The notes: generated by a model not told the origin, from the sequence alone. DNA of 31,846 bases from Oscillospiraceae bacterium (GCA_016292445.1 JAEDIN010000010.1:1-31846), one strand, 5' to 3'. Positions 15,449 to 23,568 are shown, counted from the stretch's first letter. Translations and numbers: made by a program.

Positions 15449-17791
15449 TTACGGATTGACCTGCTCCATAACGAAGCACTCGATGACATCGCCGACCTTG
15501 ATGTCGTTGAATTTCTCGACCTGCATACCGCATTCGTAGCCGTTTGCAACTTCCTTGACATCGTCCTTAAAGCGGCGCAAGGATGCAAGCTCGCCCTCGT
15601 GTATAACGACATTATCACGCAGAACACGGACAGAGCAGCCGCGCTGAATCTTACCGTCGGTGACATAGCAGCCGGTTACGGTGCCAACCTTGGAGACCTT
15701 ATAGGTCTCGCGAACCTCGGCATGGCCAATGATAGCTTCCTTGAATTTGGGGGCGAGCATACCCTTCATTGCCGCTTCGATTTCGTTGATGCAGTCGTAA
15801 ATGACGCGGTACATACGCATATCGACATTGGAGCGGGCAGCATTATCACGGGCAGCGTTATCGGGTCTGACATTGAAGCCGACGATGATTGCGCCGGAGG
15901 TGGCAGCAAGCATAACATCGGATTCGTTAATTGCACCGACGCCGCTGTGGATGACCTTGACGCGCACTTCCTCGTTAGTTATCTTCTCAAGCGATGCCTT
16001 GACAGCCTCGGCAGAGCCCTGAACATCGGCTTTGACGATGATATTGAGAGTCTTCATCTCACCGGCCTGAATCTGGCTGAACAGATCCTCAAGGCTGACC
16101 TTCTTGTTTGCGCCGAAGGCGGCATTCTTCTGCTGAATCTTACGCTCCTCAACGAGCTCACGGGCCATACGCTCATCGGCAACGGCATTGAAGGTATCGC
16201 CTGCGCTGGGGACCTCGGACATGCCGGAGATCTCGACGGGAACAGAGGGCCCTGCCTCGGTGATGCGAACGCCCTTGTCGTTTATCATCGTGCGGACACG
16301 GCCGACGGCAGTGCCTGCAATGATAATATCGCCGAGCTTCAAAGTGCCGTTTTGGACAAGGACGGTCATTATAGGACCGCGGCCCTTATCAAGGCGTGCC
16401 TCGATGACCGCACCCTTTGCGGCACGGTTCGGATTTGCCTTGAGCTCCTGCACCTCGGCAAGAATTACAAGGTTTTCGAGCAGATTGTCTATACCCATAC
16501 CGGTCTTTGCGGAAATGGGGCAAACGATGGTATCACCGCCCCACTCCTCGGGAACGATGTCATACTCTGTGAGCTGCTGCTTGATGCGCTCGGGATTTGC
16601 GCCGACGGTGTCCATCTTGTTTATCGCTACTACAAGAGGAATATTTGCCGCTTTTGCGTGATTTATACTCTCAATGGTCTGGGGCATGATACCGTCGTCT
16701 GCTGCGACGACGAGAATTGCAATATCGGTGACCATAGCACCTCTTGCACGCATGGAGGTAAATGCCTCATGTCCCGGTGTGTCAAGGAAGGTAATGGGGC
16801 TGCCGTTTACCTCGACGGTGTATGCGCCGATATGCTGGGTGATGCCGCCTGCCTCGCCGGAGGCAACATTCGCATGGCGGATATAGTCAAGCAGCGAGGT
16901 TTTGCCGTGGTCAACATGGCCCATAACGACAACGACAGGTGCGCGGCCGACAAGCTCATCGGCACTGTCCTCATGGTCGTCAATGAGGCGTTCCTCAACG
17001 GTCACAACAACTTCCTTCTCTACCTTACAGCCGAGTTCCATTGCAACCAGTGCCGCGGTGTCGTAATCGATAACATCTGATACGGAGGCGAAAACACCGA
17101 GCTTAATAAGCTGCTTAATGACCTCGCCTGCGGTCTTTTTCATTCTCGAGGCAAGCTCGCCGACATTAATCTCATCTGGAATGGAAACCTTGAGCTGCTG
17201 CTTCTTTGCTATCTCAAGCTGAAGCTTCTGCATCTTGTCGCGCTCTTCCTGGCGGCGCTTAGCACTTGCAACCTGCTGCTGACGCTGTTTGGACTTATTG
17301 ACGATCTTTTCTTTGCCGCCCTTTCTGTCACGGTCACGACCGCGGTCGCCTGCCATTTTGTCAAATTTCTCGTCATATTTGGTCATGTTGACCGCCGCGC
17401 TGCCTCTGGTGTCGATAACGCGCTTCTCAGCTACCTGTCTGGGAACATGGGGCTTATTTTCCTTTTCCTTCTTTGCAGGAGCAGGAGCGGCGTTCTGTGC
17501 AGGCTGCTGCGCGGGCTGCTGTGCGCTCTTTTGGGGCTTATCGCTCTTTGCAGGCTTCTTATCGGCAGGCTTGGGCTCTGCCTGAGCAGGGGTATTGAAT
17601 ATCTCGGCAATGCTGCCTACCTGATTATGCTGGGTAAGATACTCGAATATGATATCAAGCTCATCATTCTCAAGCACCTGCATATGGTTCTTGGGAGTGG
17701 TGGCATAATCGGTCAATATCTGGCTTATCACCTTCGATGTGGAATTAAAATCCTTTGCAACCTCGTGTACTCTGTATTTCATCATGCTCAT
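15449..17791 (-). CDS. infB: Translation initiation factor IF-2
   Basis: IF-2 is the GTPase that brings initiator tRNA to the 30S subunit. The 780-residue protein has the N-terminal IF2_N motif (YRVHEVAKDFNSTSKVI), a low-complexity Ala/Lys/Pro/Gln-rich linker at about 65-200, and a second IF2_N-like domain. The G domain begins with GHVDHGKTSLLD and continues with DTPGHEAF and NKMD, followed by the C-terminal beta-barrel domains. Ending EVRETYKVSKVGTVTGCYV fits domain C2. AGGAGG lies 8 nt ahead of the ATG at 17791, which overlaps the ylxQ stop (ATGA). Two further ATGs follow within four codons. Confidence 0.97.
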   Translation of the reverse strand: MSMMKYRVHEVAKDFNSTSKVISQILTDYATTPKNHMQVLENDELDIIFEYLTQHNQVGSIAEIFNTPAQAEPKPADKKPAKSDKPQKSAQQPAQQPAQNAAPAPAKKEKENKPHVPRQVAEKRVIDTRGSAAVNMTKYDEKFDKMAGDRGRDRDRKGGKEKIVNKSKQRQQQVASAKRRQEERDKMQKLQLEIAKKQQLKVSIPDEINVGELASRMKKTAGEVIKQLIKLGVFASVSDVIDYDTAALVAMELGCKVEKEVVVTVEERLIDDHEDSADELVGRAPVVVVMGHVDHGKTSLLDYIRHANVASGEAGGITQHIGAYTVEVNGSPITFLDTPGHEAFTSMRARGAMVTDIAILVVAADDGIMPQTIESINHAKAANIPLVVAINKMDTVGANPERIKQQLTEYDIVPEEWGGDTIVCPISAKTGMGIDNLLENLVILAEVQELKANPNRAAKGAVIEARLDKGRGPIMTVLVQNGTLKLGDIIIAGTAVGRVRTMINDKGVRITEAGPSVPVEISGMSEVPSAGDTFNAVADERMARELVEERKIQQKNAAFGANKKVSLEDLFSQIQAGEMKTLNIIVKADVQGSAEAVKASLEKITNEEVRVKVIHSGVGAINESDVMLAATSGAIIVGFNVRPDNAARDNAARSNVDMRMYRVIYDCINEIEAAMKGMLAPKFKEAIIGHAEVRETYKVSKVGTVTGCYVTDGKIQRGCSVRVLRDNVVIHEGELASLRRFKDDVKEVANGYECGMQVEKFNDIKVGDVIECFVMEQVNP

Positions 17792-18222
17792 GCATTATTC
17801 CTCCTCTTGCCTGTCCTCTTGTTTTTCTCATGCGCCTTTGCCTCGCGCTGACGCTGCTTTTGACTTTTTAGCTTTTCGGATATTGCTTGCGCAGTATCCG
17901 CATAGCTTTCTTCGTCAAGTTCCTTAAGAAGCTTCATGAAGGCATCCGCAAAGCCTAAGTCGCATATCGCAGCCATCGAGCAGCCGCTTTTACCGACATG
18001 CTCGGAAATCTCCTGCTTTGAAAACGGAAGGGTTATCAGCGGAATGTTCCTCCCGTAAACAAAGCCCTTTGCACGGCTTTGCGCATTGTCGGACGCGTCG
18101 CTTGCCAAAACCACAAGTTTTGCCGTTTGTGCCCTTGCAGCAGCGCCGGTGTCGGTCTCGCCTATCATAGCGGCATTTGCTTTTCGCATAAGGCCCAGTA
18201 AATTCAGTGCTTTTTCCTTCAC
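17788..18222 (-). CDS. ylxQ: YlxQ-like L7Ae-family RNA-binding protein
   Basis: This 144-residue protein has an L7Ae/L30e-type fold over its first 100 residues: LNLLGLMRKANAAMIGET, then AKLVVLASDASDN and the strand-loop ITLPFSKQEISEHVGKSGC. A basic, coiled tail of about 35 residues follows, longer than in typical YlxQ. It lies between ylxR and infB in the usual order. Members are thought to bind kink-turn RNA; the exact target is unknown. The start is GTG at 18222, overlapping the ylxR stop by 4 nt (GTGA), with GGAGG-type sequence ahead. Confidence 0.88.
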   Translation of the reverse strand: MKEKALNLLGLMRKANAAMIGETDTGAAARAQTAKLVVLASDASDNAQSRAKGFVYGRNIPLITLPFSKQEISEHVGKSGCSMAAICDLGFADAFMKLLKELDEESYADTAQAISEKLKSQKQRQREAKAHEKNKRTGKRRNNA

Positions 18223-18485
18223 TCCTGCGCCTCCATCTGCATTTCAAGCTGCTCAAAGACCTCCGGCGGTATCTGCGCCGAGAAAGCTCTTTCAAGTGCC
18301 TTGGCCTTCATCGCTTTTTTCAGGCAGTCCTTACTCGGGCAAATATATGCCCCTCTTCCTGCCGCCTTGCCTTTAAAATCAAGACTTATTTCGCCCTCGG
18401 GTGACTTCACGGCACGAATAAGCTCACGCTTCGGCTTCATTTCACGACAGCCAAGACACTGCCGCATCGGTATTTTCTTTTGCAT
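18219..18485 (-). CDS. ylxR: YlxR/RnpM family RNA-binding protein (DUF448)
   Basis: An 88-residue basic protein with the DUF448 motifs RQCLGCREMKPKREL at the N-terminus and GRGAYICPSKDCLKKA in the middle. In Bacillus and Clostridioides this family binds nucleic acid, and YlxR has been linked to RNase P regulation (RnpM). The gene lies directly after nusA in the usual order, with AGGCGG ahead of the ATG. It overlaps ylxQ by 4 nt. Confidence 0.93.
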   Translation of the reverse strand: MQKKIPMRQCLGCREMKPKRELIRAVKSPEGEISLDFKGKAAGRGAYICPSKDCLKKAMKAKALERAFSAQIPPEVFEQLEMQMEAQE

Positions 18486-18507
18486 CCTGCTGCCGCCTTT
18501 CTAAAGA

Positions 18508-19560
18508 TTATGCCTCGGATTCAGGCTTGATATCGATTTTAAATCCGGTCAGTCTTGCCGCAAGTCTTGCGTTCTGACCTTCCTTGCCGATGGCAAGAGA
18601 GAGCTGACTGTCGGGAACGATGACGCGGCAGCTCTTGCCGTCTTCAAACATCGTTACGCTGATTACATCGCTGGGAGCAAGTGCTGCGGCGATGTATTCC
18701 TCGGGAACATCACTGTATTTGATGATGTCGATCTTCTCACCGCCGAGCTCATCGACGATATTTGCAACTCTGCCCCCCTTGGGACCGACACAGGAACCGA
18801 TGGGATCGATATCCGGATCGTTGGACAGGACCGCCATCTTGGTTCGGCTGCCGGCTTCGCGGGCAATGGACTTTATCTCTACCGTACCGTCAAAAATCTC
18901 GGGTACTTCAAGCTCGAACAGTCGCTTTACAAGTCCGGGATGGGTGCGGCTTATAAGAACCTGAGGGCCCTTGGTGGAATTTCTGACCTCAACGACATAG
19001 ACCTTAATGCGATCACCCTCGGTTAGCACCTCACTCTTAATTCTCTCGTTGGGAGCGAGCATCGCCTCGGTAAACTCACTGTTGGAGTTAATGCGAATGG
19101 ATACACTGCCGGTTCTCGGCTCAATGCGGGACACAACGCCGGTGAGTATCTCATGCTCCTTGGAGGTAAATTCTTCGTAGATAATTCCGCGCTCTGCTTC
19201 GCGAATTCCCTGAATGATGACCTGCTTTGCAGCTTGAGCGGCTATACGGCCGAACTTTTTGGTTTCGACGGGAACTTTTATGGTATCGCCGACCTTGGCT
19301 CTCTTGGTGATCTTCTTTGCAGCGTCAATGACTATCTCAAGAGCTGAGTTCTCAACCTGCTCAACGGCGACCTTATTTACATACATCTCGATACGCTTTC
19401 TGCTCTCGTCAAGCAGGATATCGACATTATCTGCGCACTCGGGATTATCACGACGGAATGCCGCAAGCATAGCCTGCTTAATTTTGTCATACATGTATTC
19501 TCTGGGAATGCCCTTTTCTTTTTCAAGATCTTCAATTGCGGAAAAGAATTCTGCGTTCAT
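18508..19560 (-). CDS. nusA: Transcription termination/antitermination protein NusA
   Basis: NusA binds RNA polymerase and modulates pausing, termination and antitermination. The 350-residue protein has the N-terminal polymerase-binding domain (1-130), an S1 domain starting near GVVSRIEPRTGSVSIRIN, and two KH domains: one containing GSRTKMAVLSNDPDIDPIGSCVG with KGGRVANIVDELGGEKID, the second with QLSLAIGKEGQNARLAARL. It lacks the acidic repeats of E. coli NusA, as is normal in Firmicutes. AAGGGG lies ahead of the ATG. It is the second gene of the operon, after rimP. Confidence 0.97.
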   Translation of the reverse strand: MNAEFFSAIEDLEKEKGIPREYMYDKIKQAMLAAFRRDNPECADNVDILLDESRKRIEMYVNKVAVEQVENSALEIVIDAAKKITKRAKVGDTIKVPVETKKFGRIAAQAAKQVIIQGIREAERGIIYEEFTSKEHEILTGVVSRIEPRTGSVSIRINSNSEFTEAMLAPNERIKSEVLTEGDRIKVYVVEVRNSTKGPQVLISRTHPGLVKRLFELEVPEIFDGTVEIKSIAREAGSRTKMAVLSNDPDIDPIGSCVGPKGGRVANIVDELGGEKIDIIKYSDVPEEYIAAALAPSDVISVTMFEDGKSCRVIVPDSQLSLAIGKEGQNARLAARLTGFKIDIKPESEA

Positions 19561-19580
19561 TTTAATATACCCCTTTTATT

Positions 19581-20024
19581 TTATATCGAGATGTGCAGCT
19601 TAACCTGCGCAACCTGTGACTTCTTCAGCAGCAGCGAATTGACGGTAATGTCGCCGTTTTCATAGCCCTCAAGTTTACCGACTACGGACTTTTTGCCCTC
19701 ATAAGGCTGATACAGCTTGACCTCGACTTCGCTGCCCATAAACTTCTCAAAATCCGAGGGACGCTTAAGCTCACGCTCGGCTCCTGCCGAACCGACTTCA
19801 AAAATATAGCTGTCGGGAATTGGGTCAGCCTCGTCAAGAATAGGATCAAGTCTGCGGCTTATTCGCTCGCAGTCGTCAATGCCGACTCCGCCTTCCTTAT
19901 CTATAAATACCCTCAGATACCATGAGCCTGCTTCTCTGACATACTCGACAGACCAAAGCTCGCAGCCCTCGTCCTCAACGACGGGTTTTGCCAGCGCTTC
20001 TACCTTTTCCGTTACTTTACTCAT
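19581..20024 (-). CDS. rimP: Ribosome maturation factor RimP
   Basis: RimP helps assemble the 30S subunit. The 147-residue protein begins MSKVTEKVEALAKPVVEDEG and carries the family motifs WYLRVFIDKEGGVGIDDCE, SRRLDPILDEADPIPDSYIF and EVGSAGAERELKRPSDFEKF. The open frame extends further upstream, but AAGGCGG 7 nt ahead and the family start favour 20024. The extra upstream part overlaps the leader hairpin at 20064-20090. It is the first gene of the nine-gene operon. Confidence 0.95.
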   Translation of the reverse strand: MSKVTEKVEALAKPVVEDEGCELWSVEYVREAGSWYLRVFIDKEGGVGIDDCERISRRLDPILDEADPIPDSYIFEVGSAGAERELKRPSDFEKFMGSEVEVKLYQPYEGKKSVVGKLEGYENGDITVNSLLLKKSQVAQVKLHISI

Positions 20025-20063
20025 AGCACAACCGCCTTTTTTTACAATTACAAAATGCTCAAC

Positions 20064-20114
20064 AAAAAGAGTGGGCGTTGACCCACTCTTAAAAACCTGC
20101 TGACTTACATTGAT
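20064..20114 (-). promoter_or_regulatory. rimP leader with terminator hairpin
   Basis: Just downstream of the promoter, the minus-strand transcript folds into a perfect 9-bp hairpin (20067-20075 with 20082-20090, 6-nt loop) followed by TTTTTG. It lies within the first 55 nt of the transcript, 40 nt ahead of the rimP start. Such early terminators upstream of rimP are a known Firmicutes leader class (rimP leader); the name here rests on position and shape, not on a search. Confidence 0.75.
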
Positions 20115-20143
20115 ATAATAACACCAACATAATAGTATTGCAA
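20115..20143 (-). promoter_or_regulatory. Promoter of the rimP-nusA-infB operon
   Basis: On the minus strand TTGCAA (20143-20138), a 17-nt spacer, and TATTAT (20120-20115). It is the only good promoter ahead of this nine-gene unit. Confidence 0.8.
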
Positions 20144-20166
20144 GCATTTTTTGTAACTATATATAT

Positions 20167-20964
20167 TTATTTCTGATACTCGTAGTGATCTGCGAATTCT
20201 TCAAGGCACATACCGTTTTCCATAATGAATTTTGCGGCTACTGCGCCTACATAGCGATAGTGCCACGGCTGATCTAAGCCGGTTATACCGCTTTTGTCGC
20301 TTGGATAGCGCTTTATAAAGCCGTATTCCGCACAGTTTTCGTCAAGCCATTCAAAAAACTTTGCGTTCATTTTTGAATAATCATAATCATCATACTGCTT
20401 ATCGGTGATATCAACCCCAAGTGCAGTCTGGTGGTCGCTTGTTCCGGGAATCTCGGAGTTCTTTGTTGCAATTTTCATTGCATCATCGAAGCTCAATCTG
20501 CCTCCGGCTGTAAGCTTAGCCGCTTCCTCATTAAGCTGCTGAGTAGCCGCGGTATATGAAACATATCCGCAAGCAAGATACGGGTCAAAGCCCGCCTTGC
20601 GCGCCGCCTGAACAAGTCCGACAAGCTGATTAATCGCCCTTTTATCGAAGCTGATACCTGAATCACCGACTTGCACCACCTCGGGTGTGTTGTCCTTGAC
20701 CACATGGCTGCTGTTTATAAGAATATAGTTCCAGTCCTCAATATCTATATTTGGAAAGTCCAGGTCGGAATACTTTTCCTCTGTTTCTGCACGACTTTCA
20801 TAATCGTCAAGGGGCTTTTTCAGATTATCTGAACTTACAAAAACGGAGTCCGCTCCGCCGAAAATAATTTCCGAGGACAGGCCGGTACGAGACTCAATGA
20901 CAAAAACAAGCGCACCGGCAGCAACCAGCATCAATAGTATCCAAAACGCCTTTTTGAGTTTCAT
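20167..20964 (-). CDS. M15B D-alanyl-D-alanine (or L,D/D,D) carboxypeptidase, VanY/LdcB-like
   Basis: The 265-residue protein has one N-terminal membrane helix (about residues 6-23, a signal anchor), then an extracytoplasmic zinc peptidase domain. The metal site is SDHQTALGVDIT (His and Asp, six residues apart) and QPWHYRYVG (second His); a catalytic glutamate position is not certain. M15B enzymes of the VanY/DacB type trim the terminal residue of peptidoglycan stem peptides. The order is alone, downstream of sigK, with its own promoter. No terminator separates it from the rimP operon. Confidence 0.88.
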   Translation of the reverse strand: MKLKKAFWILLMLVAAGALVFVIESRTGLSSEIIFGGADSVFVSSDNLKKPLDDYESRAETEEKYSDLDFPNIDIEDWNYILINSSHVVKDNTPEVVQVGDSGISFDKRAINQLVGLVQAARKAGFDPYLACGYVSYTAATQQLNEEAAKLTAGGRLSFDDAMKIATKNSEIPGTSDHQTALGVDITDKQYDDYDYSKMNAKFFEWLDENCAEYGFIKRYPSDKSGITGLDQPWHYRYVGAVAAKFIMENGMCLEEFADHYEYQK

Positions 20965-20995
20965 AGCCGCACCGCCTTTCTACTGTCTTCGTGTG

Positions 20996-21024
20996 ATTAT
21001 ACCACAATCTGCGGCTTTACACAA
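20996..21024 (-). promoter_or_regulatory. Promoter of the M15 carboxypeptidase
   Basis: On the minus strand TTGTGT (21024-21019), a 17-nt spacer, and a perfect TATAAT (21001-20996), with TGG before the -10. It lies about 32 nt ahead of the start, inside the short gap after sigK. Confidence 0.7.
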
Positions 21025-21028
21025 GCTT

Positions 21029-21727
21029 TTATACCGGCACGGCATCTTCTCCGAGTGCCTTCCTTAGCTTCTCCAGAGCCTTTTTCTCTATTCTGCTGAC
21101 ATAAGAGCGGCTTATTCCGAGCATTTGTGCCGTTTCCCGCTGGGTTTTCGGGCTCAGATTATTAAGACCGTAGCGAATCTTGATTATCTTCGCTTCCCTT
21201 TCGCTTAGGGCCGAGTCCACATATTCGTGCAGCTTTCTGCATATTTCAAAGTTGCCGACAGAGTCGCTAAGCTCCTCATCCTGTGCCAAAACATCCATCA
21301 GCGAAAGGCTGTTGCCGTCCGAATCTGTATCGATTGCATCGGAGAGGCTTACATCTCCGGCAGTCTTTTTGAGGCTTCTGAAGTGCATGAGTATCTCGTT
21401 TTCGCAGCAGCGGCTTGCGTATGTGGCAAGACGCACTCCCTTATCCGGTCTGTAAGTGTTTATCCCCTTAATAAGTCCTATCGTGCCTATAGAAATAAGG
21501 TCATCGACATCGTTTGTCTGGGTATAGTATTTCTTTATAATGTGCGCAACGAGCCTGAGATTATGCTCAACGAGCTTGTTTCTCGCTTCTATATCCCCCT
21601 CAAGCCATCTGTCAACATAAAGCTTTTCCTCTTCCTTTGACAATGGGCTTGGAAATGAGCCGTTCGGCGAAAGCCGCAGCATCAGCAGCGTACCGCCAAT
21701 AAGCATCATAATTGCAGAAGTAAACAT
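21029..21727 (-). CDS. sigK: RNA polymerase sporulation sigma factor SigK (pro-form)
   Basis: This 232-residue protein is a sigma-70 family factor with region 2 (IEARNKLVEHNLRLVAHIIKK, then DDLISIGTIGLIKGI) and region 4 (SPKTQRETAQMLGISRSYVS). Its first 20 residues are hydrophobic (MFTSAIMMLIGGTLLMLRL), a pro-sequence that must be cleaved by the SpoIVFB protease to free the active factor in the mother cell. It closely follows Bacillus SigK in length and in the region after the pro-sequence (GSFPSPLSKEEEKLYVDRW). The gene is uninterrupted: no skin-type element splits it. A very strong GGAGGTGA lies ahead of the ATG. Confidence 0.95.
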   Translation of the reverse strand: MFTSAIMMLIGGTLLMLRLSPNGSFPSPLSKEEEKLYVDRWLEGDIEARNKLVEHNLRLVAHIIKKYYTQTNDVDDLISIGTIGLIKGINTYRPDKGVRLATYASRCCENEILMHFRSLKKTAGDVSLSDAIDTDSDGNSLSLMDVLAQDEELSDSVGNFEICRKLHEYVDSALSEREAKIIKIRYGLNNLSPKTQRETAQMLGISRSYVSRIEKKALEKLRKALGEDAVPV

Positions 21728-21842
21728 CTAATCACCTCCGTTACAGTATAAGCGAAGGCGGCAAGTACAAATTCGTGAATTTTGCTTGCATTTTCAAGGA
21801 TTCGGTATTAGTATGTAAGCATATTTTGCCGGAGGAATTAAA

Positions 21843-22232
21843 ATGCACAGACCTGACGACGGATTTTATCACGACCACGGCGATGGCATTATTCACTGCC
21901 ATGACACCGAACCAAGCGGCGATATCCACGAACACGAGGAGCACGAGCACCCCCATCACAAGCACACACATAAGCACGAAAACACAAAAGCGGTCGTAAA
22001 CCGCCTTGCGAGAGCAATCGGTCATCTTGAGTCTGTAAAAAGGATGGTTGAGGACGGCAGAGACTGCACGGAGGTGCTTGTTCAGCTTGCGGCTGTGCGC
22101 TCGGCGCTTAATAACACCGCAAAGGTCATCTTAAAGGACCACCTTGAGCACTGCATTACCGATGCTGTCGAGACCGGCGACGCTGAGGTCATATCCGACC
22201 TTAACACGGCAATAGACAAGTTTATAAATTAA
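21843..22232 (+). CDS. CsoR/DUF156-family metal sensor with histidine-rich N-terminus
   Basis: This 129-residue protein has the CsoR/RcnR-type all-helical repressor domain at about 50-129, with a copper-type triad C75 - H100 - C104 (spacing C-x24-H-x3-C). The first 46 residues hold 14 histidines plus one cysteine (for example HEHEEHEHPHHKHTHKH), a likely extra metal-binding segment. CsoR proteins repress copper efflux genes and release DNA on Cu(I). No copper-transport gene lies next to it. It is divergent from sigK, with GGAGG ahead of the ATG and a strong terminator after it. A formaldehyde/persulfide role (FrmR/CstR) is possible, but the histidine carries the copper pattern. Confidence 0.88.
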   Translation: MHRPDDGFYHDHGDGIIHCHDTEPSGDIHEHEEHEHPHHKHTHKHENTKAVVNRLARAIGHLESVKRMVEDGRDCTEVLVQLAAVRSALNNTAKVILKDHLEHCITDAVETGDAEVISDLNTAIDKFIN

Positions 22233-22270
22233 AAATTTACCGCTTCATTTTTGTGAAGCGGTAAATTTTT
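22231..22270. terminator. Bidirectional terminator between csoR-like gene and ftsZ
   Basis: A perfect 17-bp inverted repeat (22231-22247 with 22254-22270) with a 6-nt loop and A/T runs at the base. It ends both the plus-strand regulator and the minus-strand ftsZ. Confidence 0.9.
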
Positions 22271-22281
22271 AGATATTCAAA

Positions 22282-23427
22282 TCAATTGTTGGTGTTAAAA
22301 ATCTTGAAGATGCTGTCGAAAGGATCTTCCTCGGCCTTGGGGGCTGTGGGCTCTTCCTTCTCGGCGGCCTTCTCACTTGCTGCAGTATACAGTCCCTGCG
22401 GCTTTTCAAATACTGCAGGCTCAATGGGCTTTCCGGCGGACTGAGCAGGTGCGGTCTGCTTGTTTGCAGGTGCTTCCTCAAAACCGGTGGCAATAACGGT
22501 GACGCGAATTTCGTCCTGCATGGTTTCATCAAAGGTTGCACCAAAGATGATGTTTGCATCGGGATGCGCTGCTTCCTGAACGAGGTTTGCGGCTGCTTCG
22601 ACATCCTCAAGCCCCATATCCTCGGAGCCGGTAATATTAATGAGCACACCGTGTGCGCCGTTGATCGAGGTCTCCATGAGAGGGCTCGCAACTGCCATGC
22701 GGGCGGCATCCTCTGCCTTGCCCTTGCCTGCTGCACGACCAACGCCCATATGAGCAAAGCCTGCGTTCTTCATGATGCAGGTGACATCGGCAAAGTCAAG
22801 GTTAATGAAGCCGGTGTTCTTGATAAGATCGGAGATGCTGGTGACTGCCTGACGAAGAACATCGTCGGCAATTTCAAATGCGTTTGCGAGGGTGACCTTC
22901 TGATCGGTCGCGTATTTCAGGCGGTCATTGGGGATGATGAGCAAAGAATCGACCTTGCCGAGCATCTCCTTGATACCTGCGTTTGCCTGGTCCATACGAC
23001 GCTTGCCCTCGAACTTGAAGGGCTTTGTTACGACGCCTACGGTAAGTACGCCTGCTTCACGGGCAATATCTGCAACGGTGGGTGCTGCGCCGGTACCGGT
23101 GCCGCCGCCCATACCGGCGGTGATAAAGACCATGTCGGAATCCTCGAGAGCCTTTGCAATGTTATTGCGGCTTTCCTCCGCACTGCGCTTGCCGACCTCG
23201 GGATCGGAACCTGCGCCCTGCCCGTGGGTGAGCTTCTCGCCGATCTGGATCTTCTGGTCAGCATTGGAAACTGCAAGTGCCTGCTTGTCCGTATTGACGG
23301 AAATGAACTCGACACCCTGAGTTCCGGACTTGACCATTCTGTTTACGACATTGTTACCGGCACCGCCGACACCGACTACTTTTATTGTTACGACATTTTC
23401 AGGGCCTGCTTCGGCTTTGAAATCCAT
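22282..23427 (-). CDS. ftsZ: Cell division protein FtsZ
   Basis: FtsZ is the tubulin-like GTPase that forms the division ring. The 381-residue protein has KVVGVGGAGNNVVNRM, the tubulin signature GGGTGTGAAP, NADD-like loops and a GTPase domain matching FtsZ over about 315 residues, then a variable linker rich in Pro/Ala/Glu/Lys. The C-terminal peptide reads DPFDSIFKIFNTNN, unlike the usual D-I-P-x-F-L tail. The start at 23427 is chosen because GGAGG lies 7 nt ahead; an 18-codon extension upstream is unlikely. The gene has its own promoter and so can be expressed apart from the ftsQ-murA block upstream. Confidence 0.97.
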   Translation of the reverse strand: MDFKAEAGPENVVTIKVVGVGGAGNNVVNRMVKSGTQGVEFISVNTDKQALAVSNADQKIQIGEKLTHGQGAGSDPEVGKRSAEESRNNIAKALEDSDMVFITAGMGGGTGTGAAPTVADIAREAGVLTVGVVTKPFKFEGKRRMDQANAGIKEMLGKVDSLLIIPNDRLKYATDQKVTLANAFEIADDVLRQAVTSISDLIKNTGFINLDFADVTCIMKNAGFAHMGVGRAAGKGKAEDAARMAVASPLMETSINGAHGVLINITGSEDMGLEDVEAAANLVQEAAHPDANIIFGATFDETMQDEIRVTVIATGFEEAPANKQTAPAQSAGKPIEPAVFEKPQGLYTAASEKAAEKEEPTAPKAEEDPFDSIFKIFNTNN

Positions 23428-23496
23428 GATAAATCCTCCAGTATTGTTTATAAAACGAGCGCATAAGCGCATCGCAGTCATTTTGCGATTTGTTTT

Positions 23497-23525
23497 ATTC
23501 TATAACTTTTTTCTTCCAAGGTCAA
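23497..23525 (-). promoter_or_regulatory. Promoter of ftsZ
   Basis: On the minus strand TTGACC (23525-23520), a 17-nt spacer, and TAGAAT (23502-23497). This near-consensus promoter lies about 70 nt ahead of the FtsZ start, after the ftsQ stop. Confidence 0.8.
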
Positions 23526-23533
23526 TACATTTT

Positions 23534-23568
23534 CACTAAGTTATGTAAACAAAGTTTTAAACTTAGTG
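23534..23568 (-). repeat. AT-rich inverted repeat after ftsQ
   Basis: A perfect 9-bp inverted repeat (23534-23542 with 23560-23568) with a 17-nt loop begins directly after the ftsQ stop codon at 23569. There is no T run on either strand, so it is a weak terminator at most; it may protect the mRNA 3' end. Confidence 0.4.

Noticed and set aside
15416..17080. A 554-codon open frame on the plus strand opposite infB
   Set aside because: It lies wholly antisense to a clear IF-2 gene, is rich in Gly/Asp/Ala/Cys in a way typical of shadow frames, and no ribosome binding site or family match is visible.
21728..21842. Sigma-E or sigma-K type promoter ahead of sigK
   Set aside because: CATACTAAT- and TATACTGT-like boxes are present on the minus strand but no matching -35 at proper spacing could be agreed on, so it is not called.
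22564..23466. A 300-codon open frame on the plus strand opposite ftsZ
   Set aside because: It is the antisense shadow of FtsZ; composition (many Cys, His, Gly) looks like non-coding frame and no motif is recognised.
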